From positions 1 through 46,503 of the forward strand of contig CAZHHX010000030.1 in the NCBI GenBank assembly GCA_964532465.1: 46,503 nucleotides of DNA, read 5' to 3'. The position numbers and the translations under genes are program-made. The stretch is from JAPLKB01 sp964532465. Its GTDB lineage: Bacteria > Desulfobacterota > Syntrophorhabdia > Syntrophorhabdales > Syntrophorhabdaceae. The notes beneath the pieces are model-generated. The model saw only the letters and a program-made list of their open reading frames with translations. It was not told the DNA's origin and ran no database searches. Positions 28,182 through 36,239 of the stretch are shown here, one piece after another. Position 1 is the stretch's first letter; every line of letters begins with the position of its first letter.

Positions 28182-28545
28182 TAAAGGCTTTACGCTTATC
28201 GAGGTTCTTGTTGCCAGCATTATTCTGACAATCAGTACGCTGGGGACGCTCCAGGCCATAACGTTTTCAATGCAGCATAATCTCAGCAACTACTCAAGAG
28301 ACGAATCTGTGAGAATTGCCGAGCAAAGAATGAATGAGTTGAGAGATACATCTTTTGCAGCCCTTGCCACCGGCAATTCCGTTGTAACAAGACGATATAA
28401 AAACGTTACGAGAACTTTTAATGTTAATTGGACCGTTACTTCTCTGTCAACAAACAGCGTTGCCCTTCAGGTAGTGGTTAACTGGACTATACTGGGAAAG
28501 GTGTATTCACACAGTATAACATCAATAATAAGCAGAGGCATATGA
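28156..28545 (+). CDS. pilV: Minor pilin PilV-like
   Basis: 129 residues with prepilin leader MQLTVKLNNKG and mature FTLIEVLVASIILTISTLG (Glu +5). A short globular tail has AEQRMNELRD, typical of PilV. The GTG start at 28156 has ggggag five bases upstream and lies 26 bases inside the end of the preceding gene, so translation is coupled. Confidence 0.82.
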   Translation: MQLTVKLNNKGFTLIEVLVASIILTISTLGTLQAITFSMQHNLSNYSRDESVRIAEQRMNELRDTSFAALATGNSVVTRRYKNVTRTFNVNWTVTSLSTNSVALQVVVNWTILGKVYSHSITSIISRGI

Positions 28546-28555
28546 AGGCGCCCGT

Positions 28556-29689
28556 ATGATAAAGCATAGAGGTCAGGAAGGATTCAGCCTTATCGAGTTG
28601 CTCATAGTTACCGCAATCGTTGCTGCTGTAATTATAATGAGCTCGGATACATTTACTATAATGCTGAGACAATCAAGCCAGACAGCCAAAGTTGTAGGCT
28701 CAGAAATAGACAGCATCATCGGCATTAATATATTGCGCTACGACGTGGAACATGCCGGTTATGGATTGCCCTGGAGGTTTCGGAATACCCCTTCAGCTAC
28801 CGACTATGAAGCTGCCGCGGCAATTACTGCCAGCGCTTACAATGATGTGCCGCCTAATGTGCCGCGAGCATTTGTTACCGGCAATAATGCAGGGTATAAC
28901 AGCTCCGACTATCTTGTGATTAAATCTACAATAGCAGGTACAAGCGATGCTGCCCAGAAATGGACTTATATTATTCAAGGCGGCACCCCAAAGGTCTGGA
29001 GTTCTGCAAAGCTTGATCTTGTCACCAATGACAGGGTTATCGTAATTAAACCAAGAGTGGACGAAAGTTCCCAGAATGAATTGATCATGAACGGCGCAAT
29101 TTTTTTTACAGCATTCAATGCCGCAAGCTTTCCTGCTGCATTTTCTCCAAGCCTTCCATCTGAGAGGTTCATTATATACGGTGTTGCTCCTGTTGCTGCC
29201 GGAGAAGCAAGCCTGCGGATGCCCTTTAACAGAGCAGATTATTATGTTGCAAGACCGTCGTCTAATATGCCTCCATCATGCGCCCCGAACACGGGAATTT
29301 TGTATAAGGCCACAGTTAATCACGGTGACGGCCAACTCACCGAGATGCCTCTTTTTGATTGCGTTGCCGATATGCAGGTAGTATTCGGTAGAGATACAAA
29401 TAGCGACGGTGTCGTTGATAATGCAACCAATAACATATCAGCGCTTACGGCAGAACAGATAAGGGGGCAGATAAAGGAGGTAGCCATTTATATACTGGCG
29501 CAGGAAGGGCAAGTAGATACATCCTACACGCATTCATCCTCAGTAGTTACTGTGGGAGATACTGATGCAGCTTCTCTCTACTTCGGATTGGGAAGCACTT
29601 TCAACCTGAGTTCTACTATCGGTACGGGCTGGCAGAATTACCGGTGGAAGGTGCATACATTAAAAATAAAGCCCAGACAATTATACTGA
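28556..29689 (+). CDS. pilW: Minor pilin PilW-like
   Basis: 377 residues, the larger minor pilin of the set, with leader MIKHRGQEG and mature FSLIELLIVTAIVAAVIIM (Glu +5). The characteristic ILRYDVEHAGYG follows. The C-terminal half includes a DTNSDGVVDN stretch that could bind calcium. Ten bases after pilV. Confidence 0.85.
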   Translation: MIKHRGQEGFSLIELLIVTAIVAAVIIMSSDTFTIMLRQSSQTAKVVGSEIDSIIGINILRYDVEHAGYGLPWRFRNTPSATDYEAAAAITASAYNDVPPNVPRAFVTGNNAGYNSSDYLVIKSTIAGTSDAAQKWTYIIQGGTPKVWSSAKLDLVTNDRVIVIKPRVDESSQNELIMNGAIFFTAFNAASFPAAFSPSLPSERFIIYGVAPVAAGEASLRMPFNRADYYVARPSSNMPPSCAPNTGILYKATVNHGDGQLTEMPLFDCVADMQVVFGRDTNSDGVVDNATNNISALTAEQIRGQIKEVAIYILAQEGQVDTSYTHSSSVVTVGDTDAASLYFGLGSTFNLSSTIGTGWQNYRWKVHTLKIKPRQLY

Positions 29690-29705
29690 TCATATAAGGA
29701 TGGAA

Positions 29706-30341
29706 ATGCGAGCTTTATCGGATAAAAAAGGCGTAGCGCTGGTAATGGTCTTGATGATAATGGCCATCTCCGCTGCCATGGTTGCGGTAGTTTTATTTTT
29801 TATTCAAAAGGGGACGGAAATTTCAGCAATTGAAAAAAAATATGCAACTGCTAAAGAAGCATCCCTTGGCGGAGTTGAAATATTCACAAAAGAAGTTATC
29901 CCCCTGGCGATTGTTACTGCAAGCACTACTCCAGCCAGCTCTTTAACGGCTGCTCTTGCTAATTTTACTACCATAACAAGCGCCACAGTTACAGCCGTTG
30001 CGACAAACGCATGTTTCAGCGACAAGTTATTAAAATCAACAGCAAACTGGGCAAGCACGTGCAGCAGCACTTCAGACCCGAAAACATCACCGGATGTGAG
30101 GTTTACTCTATCAGGCGTTTCTCCTGCAGTGCCTTTTGATGTTTATACAAAAATAACCGATACGGTTAAAGGCAATACAAATACGGGCGGTGTTGTCCTT
30201 GAGGGAGGAGGGACTGCGGAAACAGGAGGGGGTATGATATCTATGCAGCATTTTCCATACATGTATCATATGGAAGTGCAGGGAGAAAGGCAGCTAAACC
30301 CCAATGAAAGGTCAAACTTTGAAGTTCTCTATGCCTATTAA
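29706..30341 (+). CDS. pilX: Minor pilin PilX-like
   Basis: 211 residues with leader MRALSDKKG and then VALVMVLMIMAISAAMVAVV. There is no Glu at +5 (Met instead), as in PilX/GspK-type pilins that sit at the tip. ATG 29706 is preferred over 29700 because AAGGA lies five bases upstream. The C-terminus (MYHMEVQGER) is the usual PilX ending. The middle is Thr/Ala/Ser-rich. Confidence 0.78.
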   Translation: MRALSDKKGVALVMVLMIMAISAAMVAVVLFFIQKGTEISAIEKKYATAKEASLGGVEIFTKEVIPLAIVTASTTPASSLTAALANFTTITSATVTAVATNACFSDKLLKSTANWASTCSSTSDPKTSPDVRFTLSGVSPAVPFDVYTKITDTVKGNTNTGGVVLEGGGTAETGGGMISMQHFPYMYHMEVQGERQLNPNERSNFEVLYAY

Positions 30342-31086
30342 GCAGAAGATCAGACGTAAGCCGATAGCAAAAAAGCAATTTACAAGAAAGAAGGGTATAT
30401 ATATACTCGTTTCTGTTTTGACTGTTTTATTGATAATCGGATTTTTTATGTATAAAGGAAATAAGCAGCCCCTCAAATTTGCTGAAAAAGACAAAAATTC
30501 TATTAAGAATGTTTTGATAGGATATAATACAGAAAAAAGTGAAAATCCCCTGCCAATTATTAAAAAAGCAAAATTGCAGCTTGAATCAATTGATAACATC
30601 GATAAAGTAAAAGTAATAATAGAAGGAAAAGATGAAGATAAAAGCGGCATTAAATACAATTATGAATGGTTTAAAAATAATGAACCCTTTGGCGGAAATG
30701 TTGATAGCATCAGCGGATTTAAAAAAGGCGACAAAATAGATGTTAAGGTAACATCCTTCTATGAAAAGCAATTTGGCCAGCCGGTGCTGTTAAGTATCGA
30801 GATAGCGCGCGTCACACCAAAAATCATTGAAAATAAAGAAATAAGTTTCGATGGAAAACTGCTGTCCTATCAGGTCAAGGCAGTTAATCCGGAGGGTGGC
30901 GCTCTTAAATACTCTCTCATTGATCCTCCAAAGGGTATGACAATAAACAATGAGACCGGGATGATTAATTGGCCGGTTAAAGAAGAAGACTATGGCAAGA
31001 GGGAAATAAAAGTCAGAATATCAAGTAGTGACGGAGCCGAAGTTGTTTATCCGTTAAGTATTGATCTTAATAAAGTCGCTCAATAA
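30331..31086 (+). CDS. Single-span membrane protein with periplasmic Ig-like domains
   Basis: Not a named family. 251 residues from ATG 30331, which overlaps the end of pilX. A start at 30304 is also open. A basic N-terminus (KQKIRRKPIAKK) is followed by one membrane helix (about 23-41) and a periplasmic part with two beta-rich segments. The second resembles putative-Ig/cadherin-like He_PIG repeats (LKYSLIDPPKGMTINNETG, then INWPV). As the last gene of the PilY1-minor pilin operon it may brace pilus parts in the periplasm. That role is inference. Confidence 0.7.
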   Translation: MPIKQKIRRKPIAKKQFTRKKGIYILVSVLTVLLIIGFFMYKGNKQPLKFAEKDKNSIKNVLIGYNTEKSENPLPIIKKAKLQLESIDNIDKVKVIIEGKDEDKSGIKYNYEWFKNNEPFGGNVDSISGFKKGDKIDVKVTSFYEKQFGQPVLLSIEIARVTPKIIENKEISFDGKLLSYQVKAVNPEGGALKYSLIDPPKGMTINNETGMINWPVKEEDYGKREIKVRISSSDGAEVVYPLSIDLNKVAQ

Positions 31087-31187
31087 AGAGAGCGGAAGGT
31101 CTTTCTATAAACGTCTTCATAAAATCTTTTTACTATACTGAAAATAAATCTCTTCTATTGATTATATTCAGCCTGTTGTAGGAATCT

Positions 31188-32132
31188 TTATATCTGAGGC
31201 CTTTTCTTGCCCGGTTCTTCCTTGGCTGGTGCAGGTGTGGGGGCTACCTGTACCCGGAGCTCCACGAAAGCACAAAAAACACGAAGATCATCAAGGAGTG
31301 TCACAAGATCGGTTTTCGTATAGGATGAAAGGCCGGTCTCGAAATTCTTTGTGAAGGATCGAAAAGTATCAATCTGCTTTTTCAGGGGTACTGGTTTTTT
31401 CCTGGCCGGTATCGGCTTGGCCTTCTTATAGGCAGCGAACATTCTTTCCAGCCGTGCCTTCGTTATAGGTGTTTTCATGATGTCATTGAAGATCTGTGAA
31501 AGATCAGGGCAATCCAGGTTCGCGGCAAAGATATATCCCTGTGAAACAGGGAGGTTTCCTGCCTGAATAGCAGCCTGAATTTCGGGAGGTGTTTTTAAAA
31601 GCGATATCACGTTGAACAGCGTGTTTATTGACTTTGCAGAGATTTCAGAAATCGTTACAACTGTTGTAACGATTTCTTCAGGGAGGGTTTCTGGCTTCCG
31701 GTTGTACCGCACCAGATCGCTCATTACCTCATCAAAATTGTACCCTTGGTCAGGATGTTTTGCCTGAATATATGCCAGTATCCCTTTTGCCTGATCTATG
31801 GGATTTAAGTCCTCCCGTTGGAGGTTTTCTGTAAGCTGGATAGCCAGTATTTCATCCTTTTGAGCGACTGTATTAACAATTCTTGCGGGAATTGTTTCCA
31901 TGCCGAGTTTTTGTGCTGTCAGATATCTTCTTTCTCCACAGAGGAGGAGATATTTGTCATCCTTTGGTGTTACCAGGACAGGTTCCAGTACACCCCGGTC
32001 TCTGATTGATTCCATAAGGGCTTTAAAGGACTCGCTTGTTGTGTCAATGGTTGTGCGAACCTGTTCTTCCACAAGAATGCTTCCCAAAGGCAGGTACAAA
32101 AATTCGGGAATTTCAATTTTCTTTGTGGCCAT
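31188..32132 (-). CDS. Orphan ParB/Spo0J-like protein
   Basis: 314 residues. The N-terminal ParB nucleotide-binding domain carries LLLCGERRYLTAQKLG (GERR at 66-69) and TENLQREDLNPIDQAKG (102-111), both conserved in CTP-using ParB clamps. A helical middle with a candidate helix-turn-helix follows (about 130-230), then a basic hinge (PARKKPVPLKKQ) and a Pro-rich tail. No parA and no recognisable parS lie nearby, so chromosome segregation is unlikely to be its only job. A plasmid-type regulator or a nucleoid-occlusion role is possible. It interrupts the pilus region on the opposite strand. A broken, related copy lies at 46050. Confidence 0.85.
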   Translation of the reverse strand: MATKKIEIPEFLYLPLGSILVEEQVRTTIDTTSESFKALMESIRDRGVLEPVLVTPKDDKYLLLCGERRYLTAQKLGMETIPARIVNTVAQKDEILAIQLTENLQREDLNPIDQAKGILAYIQAKHPDQGYNFDEVMSDLVRYNRKPETLPEEIVTTVVTISEISAKSINTLFNVISLLKTPPEIQAAIQAGNLPVSQGYIFAANLDCPDLSQIFNDIMKTPITKARLERMFAAYKKAKPIPARKKPVPLKKQIDTFRSFTKNFETGLSSYTKTDLVTLLDDLRVFCAFVELRVQVAPTPAPAKEEPGKKRPQI

Positions 32133-32611
32133 ATTTACCCCCGTTCTTAATAGTATCCTTGTTGTTCTCTATATACAGGATATTGTTAATATATATCACA
32201 TGAGCCTCTCGAAAAAAATAAAAAAACGATGAATTGGTTGTTCCGAATAAAAAATCGCATTCTATAGACAAAATACTCCTCAATAAACATGCATTTGCGC
32301 GCGGTCCCATTTTGTACGAAATCAACAGGTTTTAAACGATAAAGAAAGGGGCCTCTTGCAAAAGTATTGCAAGTGCTTTTTTCTGTCATTCCCGCGAATA
32401 CCCTGAAGGGCACAAGCGCGGGAATTTTGTAAATTCAAAAACTTCTGGACTCCGGCTTTCGCCGGAGTGACGGTATTTTATAGTTTTGCAAGAGGGCCAA
32501 AGAGATGAATTTATTGAAGCAATTAATGCGGTCCGAAGCGTAACGTATGGGACTGTTCATTCCTCTTGAACAAATAATGCTTGTTGTAGTAGTGTTATAG
32601 ACTTAACGACT
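32133..32611. other. Intergenic region containing a MITE-like element
   Basis: 479 bases without a credible gene, between the divergent ParB-like gene and the membrane protein at 32612. The left 200 bases are AT-rich with no clear promoter. The middle is the element at 32350-32498. The right 110 bases hold nothing I can name. Open frames here have no domain or ribosome site. Confidence 0.6.
32350..32498. mobile_element. MITE-like element with terminal inverted repeats (149 bp)
   Basis: Left end ggcctcttgcaaaa (32350-32363) is the inverse of right end ttttgcaagagggcc (32484-32498), with one extra C. Inside is a nested cruciform, attcccgcg (32388-32396) with cgcgggaat (32417-32425) around ccctgaaggg, and a second hairpin ctccggc-tttc-gccggag (32450-32467) within ggactccggc...agtgacgg. 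These tgtcattcccgcg / ggagtgacgg pieces are familiar dispersed repeats in draft Desulfobacterota genomes. No transposase is encoded, so it would be moved in trans. Confidence 0.7.
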
Positions 32612-34747
32612 ATGAAAACGGACAGCTTTAAAGAATACTTTAAACAACAGGAAAATTACTACCTGTTTTATATTATTTTTTTGTTCGCCTATGTTTCCTA
32701 TTATCTTGTCCAGTGGCCTATATTTGCGGGAGATAATGACCTTTGGTATCACCTGAACGGCGGTCGATATATTCTGGAACATGGAGCAATACCAAAAGAC
32801 AGCAGCTTCTTCTCTTTCATGACACCGGCTCGCGAATGGGTTGATTATTATTGGTTATTTCAGGTTCTGGTCTATAAAATCTACACATTCTCAGGATATT
32901 TTGGCCTCATATTTCTTCGTACAATTATTTTTCTTGCAACAGTATTTATTATTTATCTGATTTTAAACAGAGGCATTAAGAATAAACCTGATTTATACAC
33001 AGTATTGGTTTTCTCGCTCTATCTGCTCTTGATGCTCCCACGGTTCAGTTTAATCAGACCTCACATGTTTACCTATTTTTTTATCGTGCTTTTCATTTTC
33101 ATTCTTGAATTAAAACCCAGATATATAACAGCTTTACCGTTTATTGCAGTATTCTGGGTCAATCTTCACGGGATTGAATACCCGGTAATTCTCTTGATAG
33201 TTCTATCGTATCTTGTTGAGTTTTTTATTAACCACATAAGAAGTAAAACACATATCAGCAAAAAGGAACTCTATTACATTGTTCCACTGATTCTGTCCAT
33301 TGCTGCTGTTTTTTGTACTCCCCATGGTGTACAGCTTACGTGGGTACCATTTATTCCTACAGAATTTGCTTCACTTTATATAAGTGAGATAGCATATATA
33401 AAATCAGAGGAATTACTCTCGTTTCAAATTGTAAAAATGTCGTTTGCATATGGAACTGTTTTTAATATTTTACTTTTTGTATCATCCATGGCTGCGATAA
33501 CAGCTTTATTCAACAGGAACAGAAAAATAGGGCAGATGCTCATGTTTGCAGGCGGTATAGTCCTGCTTATAAAAGCAGGCAGGTTTCGATATGAATGCGC
33601 GCTCCTTTCTTTGCCTATTTTAAAAGATATTTTACCAGGCATGTGCAGAGAATTTCAGTTCAGGAATAATATTTTTAGACCGGTTTGGATAATTGCTGTA
33701 GTCATTGCAATGCTCATTCCTGTCTTAACCTTGAAAAACTCCTTTATTAATCTTCCCAGATATCCTTTTTCGCATAGAAACCTTCCGGAAGGAATCTGCA
33801 CATTCTTGAACAAAATAACCGAGGCAAAGGGTACGGTTTTTAATCAGCCAAACAATGGCGGCTACCTGCAATGGATGCTCTACCCGAAATACAAAATTTT
33901 TATGGATATGGAAATCCCCTTTCTTTTCATTAATGAAGATATATTTACAGCAAATAACGCCTTTTCTACTGAAACAGGACTGGCTACCATTGTTGAAAAA
34001 TATCATCCCTCTTTTATTATTACACCTATCTGGAATGGCAGATTTAAAGGATTGATTGTAAAATACCCCGAATACAGGGCCATTTTTTTTGATGAAACAA
34101 GTGTTCTTTATATCGATAAAAAACAGTTCCCTAAAATAGCTGATGAATATGAATTGAAAGAGATTGATGTTTACAGCATTCTTAATATGAACATTAACAC
34201 AATAATATCAGAAAAAAAAGATGAACAAATGTTGAAGGAATTGTCCAGGCTTAATAATATTTATTCCGGCTGTAGTTTTGTAAACCATTTAATGGCACTC
34301 TTATATAGCAAACAAAAGGATTACGCTAAATCAATAATATATTCAGAAAATATTATAAAAAATTATCCTGAAAATCCGGTTGGATATAAACTTAAAGGCG
34401 ATGCACTGAAAAACATGGGAAAATATGAAAACGCTCTCTCAGAATATAAAAAAGCATTGGAAAGGAGTGTCAATAAGGCAGAAATATTCAGGGAAATCGG
34501 CGATATCTATATGAAGCAGCAAAAATACGCGAAAGCATATGATACCCTGAAGATGATTACAGATCCATTTTCCGGTACAACAGATTACAAAGCCATGTAC
34601 GATGTCTGTCTCGCTGCAATTCTGTCAGGGAATCAAAGAGATTCAGAGATACTTTTCCAATATGCAAACGCTCTTATTCCAACGGAAGATAAGGAATGGA
34701 ATGCAAAGTATGCCAAGCTTGCGGAGAGGATTAAGCAAGGAAAATAG
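32612..34747 (+). CDS. Polytopic GT-C-like membrane protein with C-terminal TPRs (candidate pilin glycosyltransferase)
   Basis: 711 residues. The first half has about ten membrane helices. The first periplasmic loop begins GDNDLWYHLNGGRYI, an acidic-plus-aromatic motif of the kind seen in GT-C fold lipid-linked sugar transferases. After a soluble region with FNQPNNGGYLQWMLYP and FMDMEIPF, the last 170 residues hold TPR helices (NPVGYKLKGDALKNMGKYENALSEYKK-type). The stop is 149 bases before pilA. Together, topology and position suggest an enzyme modifying the pilin or surface glycans, comparable in logic to TfpW/TfpO. That is inference, and no catalytic residue can be proven by eye. Confidence 0.7.
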   Translation: MKTDSFKEYFKQQENYYLFYIIFLFAYVSYYLVQWPIFAGDNDLWYHLNGGRYILEHGAIPKDSSFFSFMTPAREWVDYYWLFQVLVYKIYTFSGYFGLIFLRTIIFLATVFIIYLILNRGIKNKPDLYTVLVFSLYLLLMLPRFSLIRPHMFTYFFIVLFIFILELKPRYITALPFIAVFWVNLHGIEYPVILLIVLSYLVEFFINHIRSKTHISKKELYYIVPLILSIAAVFCTPHGVQLTWVPFIPTEFASLYISEIAYIKSEELLSFQIVKMSFAYGTVFNILLFVSSMAAITALFNRNRKIGQMLMFAGGIVLLIKAGRFRYECALLSLPILKDILPGMCREFQFRNNIFRPVWIIAVVIAMLIPVLTLKNSFINLPRYPFSHRNLPEGICTFLNKITEAKGTVFNQPNNGGYLQWMLYPKYKIFMDMEIPFLFINEDIFTANNAFSTETGLATIVEKYHPSFIITPIWNGRFKGLIVKYPEYRAIFFDETSVLYIDKKQFPKIADEYELKEIDVYSILNMNINTIISEKKDEQMLKELSRLNNIYSGCSFVNHLMALLYSKQKDYAKSIIYSENIIKNYPENPVGYKLKGDALKNMGKYENALSEYKKALERSVNKAEIFREIGDIYMKQQKYAKAYDTLKMITDPFSGTTDYKAMYDVCLAAILSGNQRDSEILFQYANALIPTEDKEWNAKYAKLAERIKQGK

Positions 34748-34827
34748 CCTGAAGGAAAAAATATTTTCTCAGTTATTTTAATATAGATTTCAGTTCCGGA
34801 CTATTTGTTTAAAAGTGACAAAAATCA

Positions 34828-34855
34828 TTTACAAAAGAAAAATTTATGATAAAAT
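34828..34855 (+). promoter_or_regulatory. Candidate promoter of pilA
   Basis: TTTACA (34828-34833), 16-nt spacer, TAAAAT (34850-34855), in very AT-rich DNA 41 bases before the pilA start. I see no -24/-12 (sigma-54) GG...GC pair, though sigma-54 control of pilA is common in related groups. Confidence 0.5.
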
Positions 34856-34896
34856 AATATCTGTATTAATAAATAAATTTATTTAAGGAGGTTTTT

Positions 34897-35346
34897 ATGA
34901 TTAAGGTTAACAGAAATAGTAAAGGTTTTACATTGATTGAGCTTTTGATCGTTATCGCGATCATTGGTATCCTTGCTGCTATTGCTATCCCTGCATACAC
35001 TGGATACACAAAGAAGTCAAAGATGTCGGGCGTGACAAGCGCAATGGGAGCACTTAAAAACGCGATATTAGCTTATTACACAGAAACCGGATCTTTAGGG
35101 GCCGCCGTAACCGCCGCCCAGATTGCCGGCAACTTTGGTATTTCTCTGCCCACTCAGTATATTAGTGGAACACATGCAAACACAAATGTTGCTTATACTG
35201 CCGCTACTGATACCATCGTCATATCAGTTCAGCAGAATGTAGAGCCTACCACAGGAGGTCTAGTAAATTTAACAGGAACACCTGCCGGTGGTACATGGGT
35301 ATTTAATAGTGACTCTACTACCATTAGAAATCTTCTTCCAAAATAA
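34897..35346 (+). CDS. pilA: Major type IVa pilin
   Basis: 149 residues. Leader MIKVNRNSKG (10 residues) then mature FTLIELLIVIAIIGILAAIA, the textbook type IVa N-terminus with Phe +1 and Glu +5. The mature chain is 139 residues. A helix with KKSKMSGVTSAMGALKNAI continues into a Thr/Gly/Ala-rich head domain. There are no cysteines, so no C-terminal disulfide loop. AAGGAGG precedes the ATG. Its own promoter and a strong terminator mark it as a highly expressed single gene. Aromatic residues are about 7 percent of the mature chain. Confidence 0.95.
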   Translation: MIKVNRNSKGFTLIELLIVIAIIGILAAIAIPAYTGYTKKSKMSGVTSAMGALKNAILAYYTETGSLGAAVTAAQIAGNFGISLPTQYISGTHANTNVAYTAATDTIVISVQQNVEPTTGGLVNLTGTPAGGTWVFNSDSTTIRNLLPK

Positions 35347-35361
35347 CATTTAACAACGGTC

Positions 35362-35397
35362 AAAAAATGGGGGGCATTTTCAGCTCCCCATTTTTTT
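35362..35397 (+). terminator. Rho-independent terminator of pilA
   Basis: aaaaaatgggg (35362-35372) pairs with ccccatttttt across a short loop and is followed by a run of seven T (35391-35397). This insulates the second prepilin peptidase gene from pilA transcription. Confidence 0.92.
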
Positions 35398-35451
35398 GCC
35401 TTAAAACAATCATAATTATTATTGAATTATATTGGGGGTTCGTAACATATT

Positions 35452-36225
35452 GTGTTCTATGTAATATTTATTCTTGGGGCAATAGTCGGCAGCTTTCTTA
35501 ATGTCTGCATTTATAGGTTACCAAGAGAAAAATCCATTATACGACCCCCATCATCCTGCCCCTCCTGTGAGAAACCGATAAGATTTTACGATAATATTCC
35601 CATAATAAGCTATCTTCTGTTAAAAGGTAAATGCAGGCAATGCAGCGTTCATATATCGATAAGATATCCTGTAGTGGAATTTATAACAGCCTTTCTTTTT
35701 TTCTTTCTTTTTAGAAAATTCGGCCTTTCCTTTGATTTTTTTGTGAATGTTTTCTTTGTTTCCATACTCGTTGCCATATCTTTTATTGATTTTGACTTTC
35801 AGATTATTCCTGATGTCCTGAGTATAGGGGGCTTGATTGTTGGTTTTTTTCTGGCTTTTTTCAGAAAACCTTTGTTTTTATATCAGGATTCGCTCTATGG
35901 AATACTTCTTGGCGGCGGGATTCTCTTTGTTATTGCCTATGGCTACCAGTTGTTAAGAAAAAGAGAAGGTATGGGCGGCGGCGATATAAAGCTCCTTGGA
36001 ATGATAGGAGCTTTTTGCGGGATACAAGGGGTAATATTCAGCCTTATGGCCGGTTCATTGTTGGGAACTGCAGTTGGCATACCTATGATGCTGATAAAGG
36101 GGGAGGATTCAAAATACGCGATCCCCTTCGGGCCCTTCCTCTCTCTTGGCGCGTTGATATTCCTGTTCTTCGGGGAAACAATGATAAATATGTTTCTTAA
36201 CATTGCTGCCGCCGGGGGAAAGTAA
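35452..36225 (+). CDS. pilD: Type IV prepilin peptidase (copy 2)
   Basis: 257 residues, closely related over its full length to the copy at 22963, including long stretches of matching DNA. Zinc cysteines 36, 39, 61 and 64 (CPSC, CRQC) and catalytic Asp 113 (FIDFDFQIIPD) and Asp 178 (GGGDIKLLG) are intact, so it should be active. GTG start. The nearest purine-rich site (attgggggtt) is about 13 bases off, weaker than usual. The pair looks like a duplication within the pilus region. Confidence 0.92.
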   Translation: MFYVIFILGAIVGSFLNVCIYRLPREKSIIRPPSSCPSCEKPIRFYDNIPIISYLLLKGKCRQCSVHISIRYPVVEFITAFLFFFLFRKFGLSFDFFVNVFFVSILVAISFIDFDFQIIPDVLSIGGLIVGFFLAFFRKPLFLYQDSLYGILLGGGILFVIAYGYQLLRKREGMGGGDIKLLGMIGAFCGIQGVIFSLMAGSLLGTAVGIPMMLIKGEDSKYAIPFGPFLSLGALIFLFFGETMINMFLNIAAAGGK

Positions 36226-36239
36226 AATGGTGCGGTGTA

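Noticed and set aside
34897..35346. Conductive e-pilin idea for PilA
   Set aside because: Aromatics are about 10 of 139 mature residues, with gaps over 30, below the density commonly used for e-pilins, and the chain is not the short Geobacter type.
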